This document shows positions 43,976-52,779 of a stretch of DNA of 64,000 bases, in pieces (within the stretch, counting starts at the first letter, position 1; each line of letters opens with the position of its first letter). This DNA is from Actinotalea caeni (lineage in GTDB: Bacteria; Actinomycetota; Actinomycetes; Actinomycetales; Beutenbergiaceae): positions 124,001 through 188,000 of the forward strand of contig NZ_WNXX01000001.1 in assembly GCF_009733795.1 (NCBI RefSeq). Reading direction: 5' to 3'. The notes under the pieces are model-generated. The model was not told where the DNA came from. It saw nothing but the letters and a program-made list of their open reading frames with translations, and did no database searches. The position numbers were made by a program, and so were the translations under genes.

Positions 43976-46846
43976 ATGAGTCGACCACTGCAGCGCCGCA
44001 GGACGAGACGCGGCGCCATCACCGTCGGGAGCGCGGCCGCGCTGCTGGCAGCCACCATGGTGCCGATCTCCGGTGCCACCGCCGACCCGGCGGACGTCAC
44101 CGACCTCGGCAGCGCCGACGAGCTGGGGGCCAGCGCGGTCACCGACGCGTTCATGCCGTCGGCCTCCTCCCCCACGGGCGCGTGGTTCGTCCAGCTCGAG
44201 GGCGAGCCGACGACGCAGGGCGGCAACGAGGCCGCGATCGCCAGCAGCCAGGAGCAGCTGGAGCAGGAGGCCGAGGAGCTCGACGTGGAGCTCGAGGTCC
44301 GGCAGGTGTTCACCGACCTGTGGAACGGCATCGCGATCGACGCGACCGACGAGGACGCAGCGGTGCTCGCGACGGCGAGCAACGTCGTCGCCGTCTACCC
44401 GGTGCTCGAGATCGAGGCGCCGACCACGCCGTCGCCGACGGTCCCGGAGATGGTCAGCGCGCTGACGATGACCGGCGCCGACATCGCCCAGAGCGAGCTC
44501 GGCTTCACCGGTGCCGGTGTGCGCGTCGGTGTCATCGACACCGGGGTCGACTACGACCACCCCGACCTGGGTGGCTCGGGCGTGGACGACCCGTCGAACT
44601 TCCCGAACGAGCGTGTCGTCGCCGGGTGGGACTTCGTGGGCGACGACTTCAACGCCGACGACAGCTCGCCGTCCTATCAGCCGGTGCCGCACCCCGACGC
44701 CGACCCGGACGACTGCGAGGGTCACGGCACCCACGTGGCCGGTATCGTCGGCGCCAGCGGCGACCCCGCCGAGGGCGGCGTGCGCGGTGTGGCCCCGGAC
44801 GCCGAGATCGGCGCCTACCGGGTGTTCGGCTGCGACGGCTCGACGACGGCGGACATCATGCTCGCCGCGATGGAGCGGGCGCTCAACGACGGCATGGACG
44901 TCGTCAACCAGTCGATCGGCTCGGCGTTCGCGTCGTGGCCGCAGTACCCGACGGCGGTCGGCAGCGACAACCTGGTCGACGCGGGCGTCGTCATGGTCGC
45001 CTCGATCGGCAACTCGGGCGACCTCGGTCTGTTCGCCGCGGGCGCCCCGGGCGTCGGCGAGAAGGTCATCGGCGTCGCCTCGTTCGACAACCTCGAGATC
45101 ACGGCGAACGCGATCGAGGTCGACGGCGAGCTGATCGTCTACATGCCCGCCAGCGCCTCCCCGGAGGCCCCGACGTCGGGGACGCTGCCGGTGAGCGTGG
45201 CGGGCGAGCCGGGCACCGACGCGGGTCGCTCCTGCGGCGGCATCGACGCCGACCTGACGGGCACGATCGCGCTGGTCCAGCGCGGCGCCTGCCCCGACGG
45301 CGTCGTGGGCACCAGCTTCTACGAGAAGGCGCTCAACGCCCAGGAGGCCGGCGCGGCCGCGGCGATCATCTACAACAACGCCCCTGGCCTGGTGAACCCC
45401 ACCGTCGAGGGCGAGGTCGAGATCACGATCCCGGTGATCTTCGTCGGGCTCGACGACGGCCTGGCGATCTACGCCACGGCGACCGACGACGACGGTGCCG
45501 AGGTGACCTGGACGGACGAGACCGCGCAGGCGCCGAACCCGACCGGTGGTCTGGTGTCCGACTTCAGCTCGTTCGGCCTCGCCGCCGACCTGTCGCTGAA
45601 GCCGGACCTCGGTGCCCCGGGTGGCTCGATCTGGTCGACGCTCCCGCTCGAGGGTGGCGCGTACGGATCGAACTCGGGCACGTCCATGGCCTCGCCGCAC
45701 GTGGCGGGCGCGGCGGCGCTGTATCTGCAGGCCCATCCGGACGCCGAGCCGCTGCAGGTGCGGGACGCGTTCCAGAACACGGCCGACCCGGCGGTGTGGT
45801 CGCTCAACCCGAGCCTCGGCATCCTGGAGCCGACCAACCACCAGGGTGCGGGCCTGCTCGACGTCGACGACGCGATCCTGTCGACGACGACCGTCTCCCC
45901 CGGCAAGCTGTCGCTCGGCGAGAGCGAGGGCGGCCCGGTCACGCGGGAGATCACGGTGCGCAACGGCGGCACCGCTCCGGTGACGTACGAGATCTCCTTC
46001 GAGGACACGCTGGCGCTGGGCCAGAACGCGGAGTGGGGCGACTCGGCCGACGTGCCGGGCTTCTACTTCGCACCCTCGACGGTGGACCACCCGGCGTCGG
46101 TGACGGTCAAGCCGGGCAAGTCGGTCACCTTCGAGGTGACGATCAGCCCGGAGCCGGAGTTCGACCAGGTCCAGTACGGCGGCTTCATCTACCTGATGAA
46201 CGGCGACGAGCAGATCTCGGTCCCGTACGCGGGCTTCGCCGGTGACTACCAGTCGCTGCCGATGCTCACGCCGGGCGACTACGGGTTCCCGCTGCTCGCC
46301 GAGCTGACGGGCTGCGACCGCCTCATCGGTGTCGACTGCACGATGAACGGCGTCTGGGACCTCGTCGAGGGCTCGGGCCACGTGTACTCGATGGCCGACG
46401 GCGACGTGCCGACGATCCTCGCCCACCTGGACGCCCCGGTGGACAACCTGCGGATCGACGTCTACAAGGCGAACCCGGACGGCACCCGGGGCGACCCGGT
46501 GCACCCGCGGTTCTTCAACTACCTCGATGTCGACCACCTCGGTCGAACGGGTGGCGGGCCGAACGTGTTCATGCCCTACACCTGGGACGGCACCCGGTCG
46601 CACAACGACCGGGAGCGCGAGGTGCCGGACGGCGACTACGTGCTCGTGCTGTCGGTGGTGAACGCGCTGGGCGACCGCGCCAACCCCGACGACGTCGAGA
46701 CCTACGAGACGCCGGCGTTCACGATCGACCGCGACGGCGACGGCAACCCGCCGCCCCCGTCTCCGGGCGACCTGCTCAAGGAGCTGATCAAGCAGCTGGG
46801 CAAGCTGCTCGCGAAGATCGTCTGCAAGCTCCTCGGGATCTGCTGA
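43976..46846 (+). CDS. secreted S8 subtilisin-like serine protease
   Basis: A 956-aa exported protease. A signal peptide (basic MSRPLQRRRTRRGA then a hydrophobic stretch, cut near ATA-DP) is followed by an inhibitor-I9-like prodomain (about 65-145). The catalytic triad is Asp188 (VGVIDTGVD), His250 (GHGTHVAGI) and Ser570 (SGTSMASPH), with oxyanion Asn346. A PA domain is inserted between His and Ser (about 375-515). Fn3-like domains follow. The end is unusual: an amphipathic tail (LLKELIKQLGKLLAKIVCKL) with two cysteines. GAGGAGA precedes the ATG. It should degrade extracellular protein. Confidence 0.94.
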   Translation: MSRPLQRRRTRRGAITVGSAAALLAATMVPISGATADPADVTDLGSADELGASAVTDAFMPSASSPTGAWFVQLEGEPTTQGGNEAAIASSQEQLEQEAEELDVELEVRQVFTDLWNGIAIDATDEDAAVLATASNVVAVYPVLEIEAPTTPSPTVPEMVSALTMTGADIAQSELGFTGAGVRVGVIDTGVDYDHPDLGGSGVDDPSNFPNERVVAGWDFVGDDFNADDSSPSYQPVPHPDADPDDCEGHGTHVAGIVGASGDPAEGGVRGVAPDAEIGAYRVFGCDGSTTADIMLAAMERALNDGMDVVNQSIGSAFASWPQYPTAVGSDNLVDAGVVMVASIGNSGDLGLFAAGAPGVGEKVIGVASFDNLEITANAIEVDGELIVYMPASASPEAPTSGTLPVSVAGEPGTDAGRSCGGIDADLTGTIALVQRGACPDGVVGTSFYEKALNAQEAGAAAAIIYNNAPGLVNPTVEGEVEITIPVIFVGLDDGLAIYATATDDDGAEVTWTDETAQAPNPTGGLVSDFSSFGLAADLSLKPDLGAPGGSIWSTLPLEGGAYGSNSGTSMASPHVAGAAALYLQAHPDAEPLQVRDAFQNTADPAVWSLNPSLGILEPTNHQGAGLLDVDDAILSTTTVSPGKLSLGESEGGPVTREITVRNGGTAPVTYEISFEDTLALGQNAEWGDSADVPGFYFAPSTVDHPASVTVKPGKSVTFEVTISPEPEFDQVQYGGFIYLMNGDEQISVPYAGFAGDYQSLPMLTPGDYGFPLLAELTGCDRLIGVDCTMNGVWDLVEGSGHVYSMADGDVPTILAHLDAPVDNLRIDVYKANPDGTRGDPVHPRFFNYLDVDHLGRTGGGPNVFMPYTWDGTRSHNDREREVPDGDYVLVLSVVNALGDRANPDDVETYETPAFTIDRDGDGNPPPPSPGDLLKELIKQLGKLLAKIVCKLLGIC

Positions 46847-46863
46847 CCCGATCCCCACGATGA

Positions 46864-46904
46864 CGACGAGGGCTCGTCCGGCACCGCCGGGCGGGCCCTC
46901 GTCG
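46864..46904 (+). terminator. hairpin after the subtilase gene
   Basis: CGACGAGGGC (46864-46873) pairs exactly with GCCCTCGTCG (46895-46904), and an inner CCGGC/GCCGG pair closes the loop. It lies 18 nt after the stop and lacks a T-run. Confidence 0.6.
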
Positions 46905-46983
46905 CGTGCGGGAGGCCCCGCAGATCGTGATATCTTTTCCGGCGTTGCCCAGCGGGTCTTGGACCCGCACGGCGCATCCACTC

Positions 46984-47071
46984 GTCCGGGTGGCGGAATT
47001 GGCAGACGCGCTAGCTTGAGGTGCTAGTGCCCGTATAGGGCGTGGGGGTTCAAGTCCCCCCTCGGACACCA
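46984..47071 (+). tRNA. tRNA-Leu (anticodon GAG)
   Basis: The sequence starts GTCCGGGTGGCGGAATTGGC and folds as a class-II tRNA. The anticodon stem CTAGC/GCTAG holds the loop TTGAGGT, giving anticodon GAG for CUC codons. A variable arm follows, then the T-arm GGGGGTTCAAGTCCCCC. The acceptor pairs GTCCGGG with CTCGGAC, and CCA is encoded. Its 3' end is the left attachment site of the integrated element. Confidence 0.96.
47038..47070 (+). repeat. attL: 33-nt tRNA-Leu 3' end
   Basis: Identical to 56648-56680. It covers the T-arm and acceptor 3' strand up to the first two bases of CCA. The tRNA stays whole because the element supplies or keeps the 3' end. Confidence 0.85.
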
Positions 47072-47183
47072 GACGACGATGACGTCGAGTCGCATCGAGT
47101 GACGTGGAATGGCACGATTTCGCGGTTTCTGGCCGGCAGTCATGACCTGAGGCCGGCATCCAGATGCACGCATCAGCGGCTCT

Positions 47184-47212
47184 GTTTGGAGCCACAGATG
47201 GAGCCACAGGCC
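47184..47212 (+). repeat. left arm-type integrase repeat
   Basis: The 29-nt stretch contains TGGAGCCACA twice, 12 nt apart. It matches 56559-56587 at 27 of 29 bases in the same orientation. The position, 114 nt inside attL, fits an arm site for a tyrosine recombinase. Confidence 0.6.
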
Positions 47213-47254
47213 CGTACCCGCTCGCGACCGCACATACCGACACCAGGAGCGCGC

Positions 47255-47602
47255 GTGGCCAGCAAGACCCTGATCGAGCTCATCGACGACCTCGACGGAT
47301 CCCCCGCCACCCAGACCGTGACGTTCGCCACCGACGGCGTCACCTACGAGATCGACCTCAACGACCCCAACGCCGCACAGCTGCGCGAGGACATCAACCG
47401 CTGGACCGAGCACGGCCGCCGCGTCGGCGGGCGCCGCGCACGCCCCGCCAAGACCACCACCACCAGCGCCACGGCCACGACGAGCAGCCGCAAGCGCGAC
47501 CTGGGCGCCGTGCGCGAGTGGGCCAACGCCAACGGCCACAAGGTCAGCGACCGCGGCCGCGTCCCCCAGCCGGTCCTCGACGCCTACGACGCCGCCCACT
47601 GA
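47255..47602 (+). CDS. lsr2: Lsr2-family nucleoid-associated protein
   Basis: A 115-aa protein from GTG 47255 with CAGGAGC in front. The N-terminal dimerisation domain reads [16 protein letters not shown] with paired strands after it. The C-terminal DNA-binding domain is [20 protein letters not shown], close to the AT-hook-like RGR type. Lsr2 silences foreign, AT-rich DNA; carried at the edge of an island it could silence the element itself. This is an extra, element-borne copy if the chromosome has its own, which cannot be seen here. Confidence 0.92.
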   Translation: MASKTLIELIDDLDGSPATQTVTFATDGVTYEIDLNDPNAAQLREDINRWTEHGRRVGGRRARPAKTTTTSATATTSSRKRDLGAVREWANANGHKVSDRGRVPQPVLDAYDAAH

Positions 47603-47663
47603 CCGGCCCACCCCAGGGGCGCGACCCACAGAGACCCCCGGCAGGCACCCCAGCCCCGGACGG

Positions 47664-48145
47664 TCAGCGGCCCGACTGCACCTTCAGCGCATGCGCCGCC
47701 GCCGCCGCGCCCTTCAGCACCGGGCCCGGGGCGTCCCGGCCATCCCGCTCACCCCAGCCGCCCTCCGACTCCAGCCGCGACCGCGGCCGGTCACCGTCGG
47801 CGAACTCGTCCTCGCCCAGGCGCGGCACCACCCGCTCAACCTGCGCGGCTGTCGGCTCCGGCCGTGTCGTGCACCGCACCCCCAGATCCCGCAGGTGACG
47901 GTCGAAGTCGGCGTCCGGCGCGAAGTACGACTTGAACACCACCGGCGCCTGACCCTCGAACTCCGCCACCCCCACACCCCGGGACGCCTTCTCGTCCTCG
48001 GCGATGTACTCCGGCACCTCCGGCGCCTTCTCCGGGTTCGCGAACGCGTGCCCGCGCTGCTGCTTCGACGGATTCGCCCCCAGCAGCACACGATTCGGGA
48101 TGTTCAGCTTGATCGCCGGCGGGATACCCGTGGGTCTGCTGCACG
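47664..48145 (-). pseudogene. C-terminal fragment of an FtsK/SpoIIIE-type translocase
   Basis: The reading frame begins without a start in RPTGIPPAIKLNIPNRVLLG and continues ANPSKQQRGHAF. The RP...IPPAIKLNIP pattern matches the C-terminal part of the FtsK/SpoIIIE motor as found in plasmid-transfer proteins. The Walker boxes are missing upstream, where IS-derived sequence begins near 48150. It was probably the conjugative DNA pump of the element. The last ~60 residues are low-complexity. Confidence 0.6.
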
Positions 48146-48199
48146 GATAGGTGACATCTGAACTGTGGCGCTGTGAGGCGTCGCTGGAGGATGTGCACC

Positions 48200-48469
48200 G
48201 TGCCCAAGCCGTTCTCCAAGGAGTTCCGCGACGACGTCGTCCGAGTGGCCCGCGACCGTGAGCCGGGACAGACGATCAAGCAGATCGCGGCCGACTTCGG
48301 CATCGCCGAGTCGTGTCTGCGCAACTGGCTGCGTCAGGCCGATGTCGAGGAGGGGGGTACGCCGAGCTGCGCGAGGCGAAGAAGCGGACAGGTACGCTGC
48401 CGCCCGGAGCAGCACCCTCGTTCTCCTCTTCCAGCAACCGGATCCGCAGGCCAATCTGCCGGGAAATGA
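48200..48469 (+). pseudogene. IS3-family OrfA remnant with internal inversion
   Basis: From GTG 48200 it reads VPKPFSKEFRDDVVRVARDR and FGIAESCLRNWLRQADVEEG, an IS3-family OrfA helix-turn-helix. A frameshift near 48355 moves the frame to AELREAKKR. The next part, 48384-48447, encodes its expected continuation (RIRLLEEENE and LRAAAYLS) on the opposite strand, and the plus strand then resumes with the OrfA end and TGA. No intact OrfB follows. Confidence 0.7.
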
Positions 48470-48471
48470 TG

Positions 48472-48716
48472 TCAAGCCCGGCACCACGGCGGCGCAGAAC
48501 GACGGGGTCCCCGCTGATCGGTCACCTTCGGGCCCTGCTCGCGCACGACGTCGGAGATCGCGCTCTCCGCCTGCGTCACCTTGTCCTTGACGGCCGGGAG
48601 CTCGAGCGCCGACTTCGCGCTGGCCATGATCTTCTCGAACTGCTCCCGGCCTGCACGGGTGCCGAGCATGTATCCGACGGCGGCGCCGAGGATGAAAGGA
48701 CGGCCTTGCCCTTCAT
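48472..48716 (-). pseudogene. YtxH-like small protein, frameshifted
   Basis: It begins ATG with MKGKAV and continues, after a one-base shift near 48697, as FILGAAVGYMLGTRAGREQF. That is the glycine-rich helix plus GTRAGRE signature of actinobacterial YtxH-like proteins. The C-terminus (KDKVTQAESAISDVV) runs into IS-derived sequence. The family is thought to be stress related; the function is not established. It lies 83 nt downstream of metE. Confidence 0.6.
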
Positions 48717-48798
48717 GGTGAATCTCCCGGTTGTGGGTCCGGCTCCCAGTCGTGCACCCGCTCCGACCGCCGGCGGTGGCAGCGGTCCCCATCGGTTC

Positions 48799-51114
48799 TC
48801 AGCCGGCCTGGCGCACCGCCCGAGCAGCGCTCACCATGTTCTGCAGGCTCGCGATGGTCTCGGGGTAGCCGCGGGTCTTGAGGCCGCAGTCGGGGTTGAC
48901 CCAGAGCTTGCGCCCGCCGATCGAGGCGCGGGCGGCGGTGAGCAGCTCGGCGATCTCCTGCTCGCTCGGCACGCGCGGGGAGTGGATGTCGTACACGCCC
49001 GGGCCGATGCCGCGCTCGAAGCCGGCCTCGGCCACCGCGGGCAGGATCTCCATCCGGGAGCGGGCCGCCTCGATCGAGGTGACGTCCGCGTCGAGGCCGT
49101 CGATCGCGCCGATCACCTCGCCGAACTCCGAGTAGCACAGGTGGGTGTGCACCTGGGTGGCGTCGGCCGCACCGCCGGTCGCGACCCTGAACGCGCGCAC
49201 GGACCAGTCCAGGTACGCGGGCTGCTGGTCGCGGCGCAGCGGCAGCAGCTCGCGCAGCGCGGGCTCGTCGACCTGGATGATCCCGATGCCGGCGGCCTCC
49301 AGGTCGGTGATCTCGTCGCGCAGCGCGAGCGCCACCTGGTTCGCGGTCTCGGCGAGCGGGACGTCGTCGCGCACGAACGACCACGCAAGGATCGTCACCG
49401 GTCCGGTGAGCATGCCCTTGACCGGCTTGTCGGTCAGCGAGGCTGCGTACCTGGACCAGTCCACCGTGATCGGCGCCGGGCGGGACACGTCGCCCCACAG
49501 GATCGACGGTCGCGTGCACCGCGACCCGTAGGACTGCACCCACCCGTTCTGGGTGGTCGCGAACCCGTCGAGGTGCTCGGCGAAGTACTGCACCATGTCG
49601 TTGCGCTCCGGCTCGCCGTGCACGAGCACGTCCAGCCCGAGCCGCTCCTGCAGGCCGATCACCTCGCGGATCTCGGCGCGCATCGCCTCGGTGTAGGCGG
49701 CGTCGTCGATCTCGCCCTTGCGCAGCCGGGCGCGCGCCTGCCGCAGCTCGGTGGTCTGCGGGAACGACCCGATCGTGGTGGTCGGCAGCGCCGGCAGGTC
49801 GAGCACCGCGTCCTGCGCGGCCACCCGGGTGGCGTAGTCGCTGCGGGTCGCGTCGGCGTCGGTCAGTGCCGCCGTGCGCTCGCGCACGCTCGGCACGAGA
49901 ACGCCGACGGCGTCCCTTCGGCTGGTCACGGCCGTCCGGTTGGTCTGGAACGCCTCGGGTGCCGCCGCCTCGCCGGCGGCGAGCGCCAGCACCTCGCCGA
50001 CCTTCTCGTCGGCGAACGCGAGCCAGGAGCGCAGGTCGGCGGGCAGGTCGGGCTCGTCGGCGGTGGTGTGCGGCACGTGCAGCAGCGAGGTGGAGGTGGA
50101 CACCGTGACGCGCGCGGCCCCGACGCTCGACAGCGCCGCCACCTTCGCGGCCGCCGCGTCCAGGTCGGTGCGCCAGATGTTGTGGCCGTCCACGACACCG
50201 GCGACCAGCGTCACGTTCTCGATTCCGGCGACGTCCTGCTCCGGTGCCTCGCCCTTGACCAGGTCGACGCCCACCGCCTCGACACCGCTCGCGGCCAGGT
50301 CCCGGATCGCACAGCCGAGCCGGTTGTACGGTGCGGCGACGAACAGAGCCGGCCGGCCGCCGTCGGGAATCGAGGCAGCGGTGAGCGCCGAGTAGGCGCG
50401 GCGCACGGCCGCCTTGACCTGCTCGCGCGGGGTGTCCCAGGTGTCGGAGACCAGGGCGGGCTCGTCGAGCTGCACCCAGGTGGCTCCGGCCTGCGCGAAC
50501 GCGGCGAGGAGCTCGGCGTAGACGGCGACCACGTCGTCGAGGCGAGACAGCGGGTCGAAGCCGGCCGGGGCGCCGTCGGCGGCCTTGGACAGCAGCAGGA
50601 AGGTGACCGGACCCACGAGCACGGGTCGGGTCAGCACGCCCTCGGCCAGCGCCTCGGCGAAGTGGGTCACGCTCGCGGTCTCGACGAGTCGGAACTCGGT
50701 GTCCGGCCCGATCTCGGGCACGAGGTAGTGGTAGTTGGAGTCGAACCACTTGGTCATCTCCAGCGGCGCGAGGTCGCCCTCGCCGCGGGCGACCGTGAAG
50801 TGGCCGGCGAGGTCCAGGGCGCCGGTGGCGTCGCGCAGGTGGTCGAACCGGGTCGGGATCGCGCCGATCTGGGCGGCCACCGACCACACCTGGTCGTAGA
50901 ACGCGAAGTCGGAGGGGATCGAGGCGTCGTCGGGGCGCAGCCCGAGCTCGGCGAGCCTGGTCCGGGTGCGGGCGCGCAGCTCGCGCGCCGTGCTCAGCAG
51001 CGTGTCGGCGTCGCTCCTGCCCGACCAGAACGACTCGACCGCGCGCTTGAGCTCGCGGCGCGGGCCGATGCGGGGGTAGCCGAGGATCGTGGCGGCAGGG
51101 AAGGGTGCAGGCAT
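48799..51114 (-). CDS. metE: cobalamin-independent methionine synthase
   Basis: Transfers methyl from 5-methyltetrahydrofolate-polyglutamate to homocysteine. The 771-aa length and both barrels are normal: the N-terminal barrel starts ATILGYPRIGPRRELKRAVE. The C-terminal zinc site is complete, with His and Cys in VHTHLCYSEF, Glu in TSIEAARS and Cys in VNPDCGLKTRG. It follows metF on the same strand after 79 nt, so both are likely under the SAM riboswitch. It is intact although it lies inside a decayed mobile element. Confidence 0.96.
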   Translation of the reverse strand: MPAPFPAATILGYPRIGPRRELKRAVESFWSGRSDADTLLSTARELRARTRTRLAELGLRPDDASIPSDFAFYDQVWSVAAQIGAIPTRFDHLRDATGALDLAGHFTVARGEGDLAPLEMTKWFDSNYHYLVPEIGPDTEFRLVETASVTHFAEALAEGVLTRPVLVGPVTFLLLSKAADGAPAGFDPLSRLDDVVAVYAELLAAFAQAGATWVQLDEPALVSDTWDTPREQVKAAVRRAYSALTAASIPDGGRPALFVAAPYNRLGCAIRDLAASGVEAVGVDLVKGEAPEQDVAGIENVTLVAGVVDGHNIWRTDLDAAAAKVAALSSVGAARVTVSTSTSLLHVPHTTADEPDLPADLRSWLAFADEKVGEVLALAAGEAAAPEAFQTNRTAVTSRRDAVGVLVPSVRERTAALTDADATRSDYATRVAAQDAVLDLPALPTTTIGSFPQTTELRQARARLRKGEIDDAAYTEAMRAEIREVIGLQERLGLDVLVHGEPERNDMVQYFAEHLDGFATTQNGWVQSYGSRCTRPSILWGDVSRPAPITVDWSRYAASLTDKPVKGMLTGPVTILAWSFVRDDVPLAETANQVALALRDEITDLEAAGIGIIQVDEPALRELLPLRRDQQPAYLDWSVRAFRVATGGAADATQVHTHLCYSEFGEVIGAIDGLDADVTSIEAARSRMEILPAVAEAGFERGIGPGVYDIHSPRVPSEQEIAELLTAARASIGGRKLWVNPDCGLKTRGYPETIASLQNMVSAARAVRQAG

Positions 51115-51193
51115 GGCTCACTCCAGGTAGGTGGGTACGGCGAACGAAGGCAGGGACCCCGAGGGGTCAGAACGTGGTCGGGACCGCTGCGGG

Positions 51194-52032
51194 TCAGGAA
51201 GTGGTGCGGGCCGGGCAGAGTCCGGCGGCGGCCAGGGTGTCCAGTGCGGGACCGGCAGCGTTGAACGTGTAGACGTGCAGCCCAGGGGCGCCCGCATCGA
51301 GGACGCCCCCGATCAGCTCGGCGCCGGCGGCCAGGCCGTGGCGGTACCGCTCCTGCGGGTTGTCGGCGGACTGAAGCAGCTCAAGCAGCGCTGGCGGCAC
51401 CGGCACCCCGGTCAGCGTCTCCAGGCGGCGCAGCGGGGTGGAGTCGGTGAGCGGGATGATGCCGGGCACGATCGGCAGGTGGATGCCGGCCTCGCGGGCG
51501 GTGCGCACGAACGCGGCGTAGCTGTTCGGGTCGAAGAAGACCTGGGTGATCGCGTAGTCGGCGCCCGCATGCTGCTTGGCGCGCAGCGCGGCGATGGCGA
51601 GCTCGCGCTGCTCGACCCGACGCAGCAGCCGCACAAGCTCGCTCGCGGTCGTGTAGCCGCGGGGGTGCGGGCGCCAGTCGGGCTCGCCCTCGGGCGGGTC
51701 GCCGCGCAGGGCGAGCACGTCGCGCACACCGAGCCTGATCAGCCCGGTGACGATGTCGTCCAGCTCCTCCTCCGAGGCACCCACGCAGGTGAGATGGGCG
51801 ATCGGGGCGACGTCGGTGTGCTCGACGATGTGGGCGAGCAGCGCGCCGGAGGTCTCGCGGGTGCGGCCGCTGGCGCCGTAGGTGACCGAGAAGAACTGCG
51901 GTCCGATCGAGGCGAGCTCTCGGCGACGGTCGCGGGCAGCTTCTCCGCACCCTTCGGGGTGCGCGGCGGGTACAGCTCGAACGAGATCGTCGGGCTCGTG
52001 GCGGGCACGGAAAACAGGCTAGCCGTGCTCAT
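51194..52032 (-). pseudogene. metF: methylenetetrahydrofolate reductase, frameshifted
   Basis: Would make 5-methyltetrahydrofolate for MetE. The N-terminus reads MSTASLFSVPATSPTISFEL, then the frame changes near 51920 (GCCGAGAGCTCGCC). The rest of the protein continues in a second frame with AHLTCVGASEEELDDIV, RGDPPEGEPDW and FFDPNSYAAF. The C-terminal two thirds look intact from a possible restart at 51784. The shift could be real decay, a sequencing error or a recoding event. If real, methyl-THF must come from another gene. Confidence 0.8.
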
Positions 52033-52073
52033 CGGGCACGCTCACGAGCAAGACAGAAGGTGGCCATGGAGGA

Positions 52074-52172
52074 CTCCATCGATCCTGGCTTTAGCACCCT
52101 TCCCTCGGCAGGCCTGCCACTGGGGGTTGCTGCGGCGTCGACGAGCCAGGACTCTCGGCCGCTCTGGATGGG
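52074..52172 (-). promoter_or_regulatory. probable SAM (S-box-like) riboswitch before metF-metE
   Basis: On the minus strand the region reads CCGAGAGTCCTGGCTCGTCG, then CCGCAGCAACC, a GTGGCAGGCCTGCC hairpin region, and GGGTGCTAAAGCCAGGA. The GCAACC ... GGTGCTAA order and the pairing of CCTGGC with GCCAGG match the SAM-I riboswitch core. It ends about 40 nt before the metF start. No covariance model was run. Confidence 0.62.
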
Positions 52173-52272
52173 ATGTGGCAACCATACGGGCTGCCCGCAG
52201 GCTGGTCACGCCCTCTCACCGTGTGGACCACATGCTGGGACGCGCGATCGGGCGGCGTGCTTGACTGCGGCG

Positions 52273-52663
52273 ATGGAAGACCGTCTCGACGCGGCCTTCG
52301 CCGCCGCCCCGCGCGCATGGTTCCTGCCCCGGCGCGCCCGCTGCCGCGCGGCTTCGACGGGCCCATCCACATCGGTCACGAGCAGACCTGCTCCCAGCCG
52401 AGCACGGTGCGCGACATGCTCACCCTGCTCGACGTCCGCACCGGTCAGCACGTCCTCGACATCGGCTCCGGGTCGGGATGGGCGACGGCGTTGCTCGCCG
52501 CGCTCGTCGGCCCCACCGGGCGGGTGCGTGGGGTGGAGATCATGCCCGAGCCGGTCGAGCAGGGCGCGACCAACCTCGCCCAGGCACCCTGGACCTGGGC
52601 GAGCATCGAGCAGGCTCGACCGCACGCCGTCGGGCTCGGCAAGCACGCTCCCTACGACCGGTT
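52273..52663 (+). pseudogene. protein-L-isoaspartate O-methyltransferase fragment
   Basis: Starts MEDRLDAAFAAAPRAWFLP, shifts frame near 52335, and continues with HIGHEQTCSQPSTVRDMLTL and VLDIGSGSGWATALLAAL, the PCMT substrate loop and SAM motif I. It stops being PCMT-like after HAPYDRF (52663), where sequence of another gene begins. Both a frameshift and a 3' truncation make it non-functional. Confidence 0.65.
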
Positions 52664-52669
52664 CGGCCG

Positions 52670-52745
52670 CTGCGGTGACGATCTCGTAGAGGACGCGGTA
52701 GTCGCCGCGGCGTAGCGCGGTGGAATGCGCTCCACGGGTCACGAG
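52670..52745 (-). pseudogene. RelE/ParE-like toxin scrap
   Basis: The minus strand encodes ALRRGDYRVLYEI, which resembles the core strand of RelE/ParE toxins. The fragment is about 25 codons and is joined directly to the truncated methyltransferase on one side and an IS3 orfB remnant on the other. It is too short for a firm call. Confidence 0.35.
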
Positions 52746-52779
52746 CCGCGCTCGAACAGACCGATCCGCTTCCGGATCG

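Noticed and set aside
43907-46981. A 1024-codon open frame antisense to the subtilase gene
   Set aside because: Same shadow effect; it is His/Arg/Val-rich without motifs and overlaps a clear secreted protease.
52060-52689. A long plus-strand frame starting before the methyltransferase fragment
   Set aside because: Its first 70 codons lie opposite the riboswitch and have no homology; only the part from 52273 resembles a methyltransferase, and it is frameshifted.
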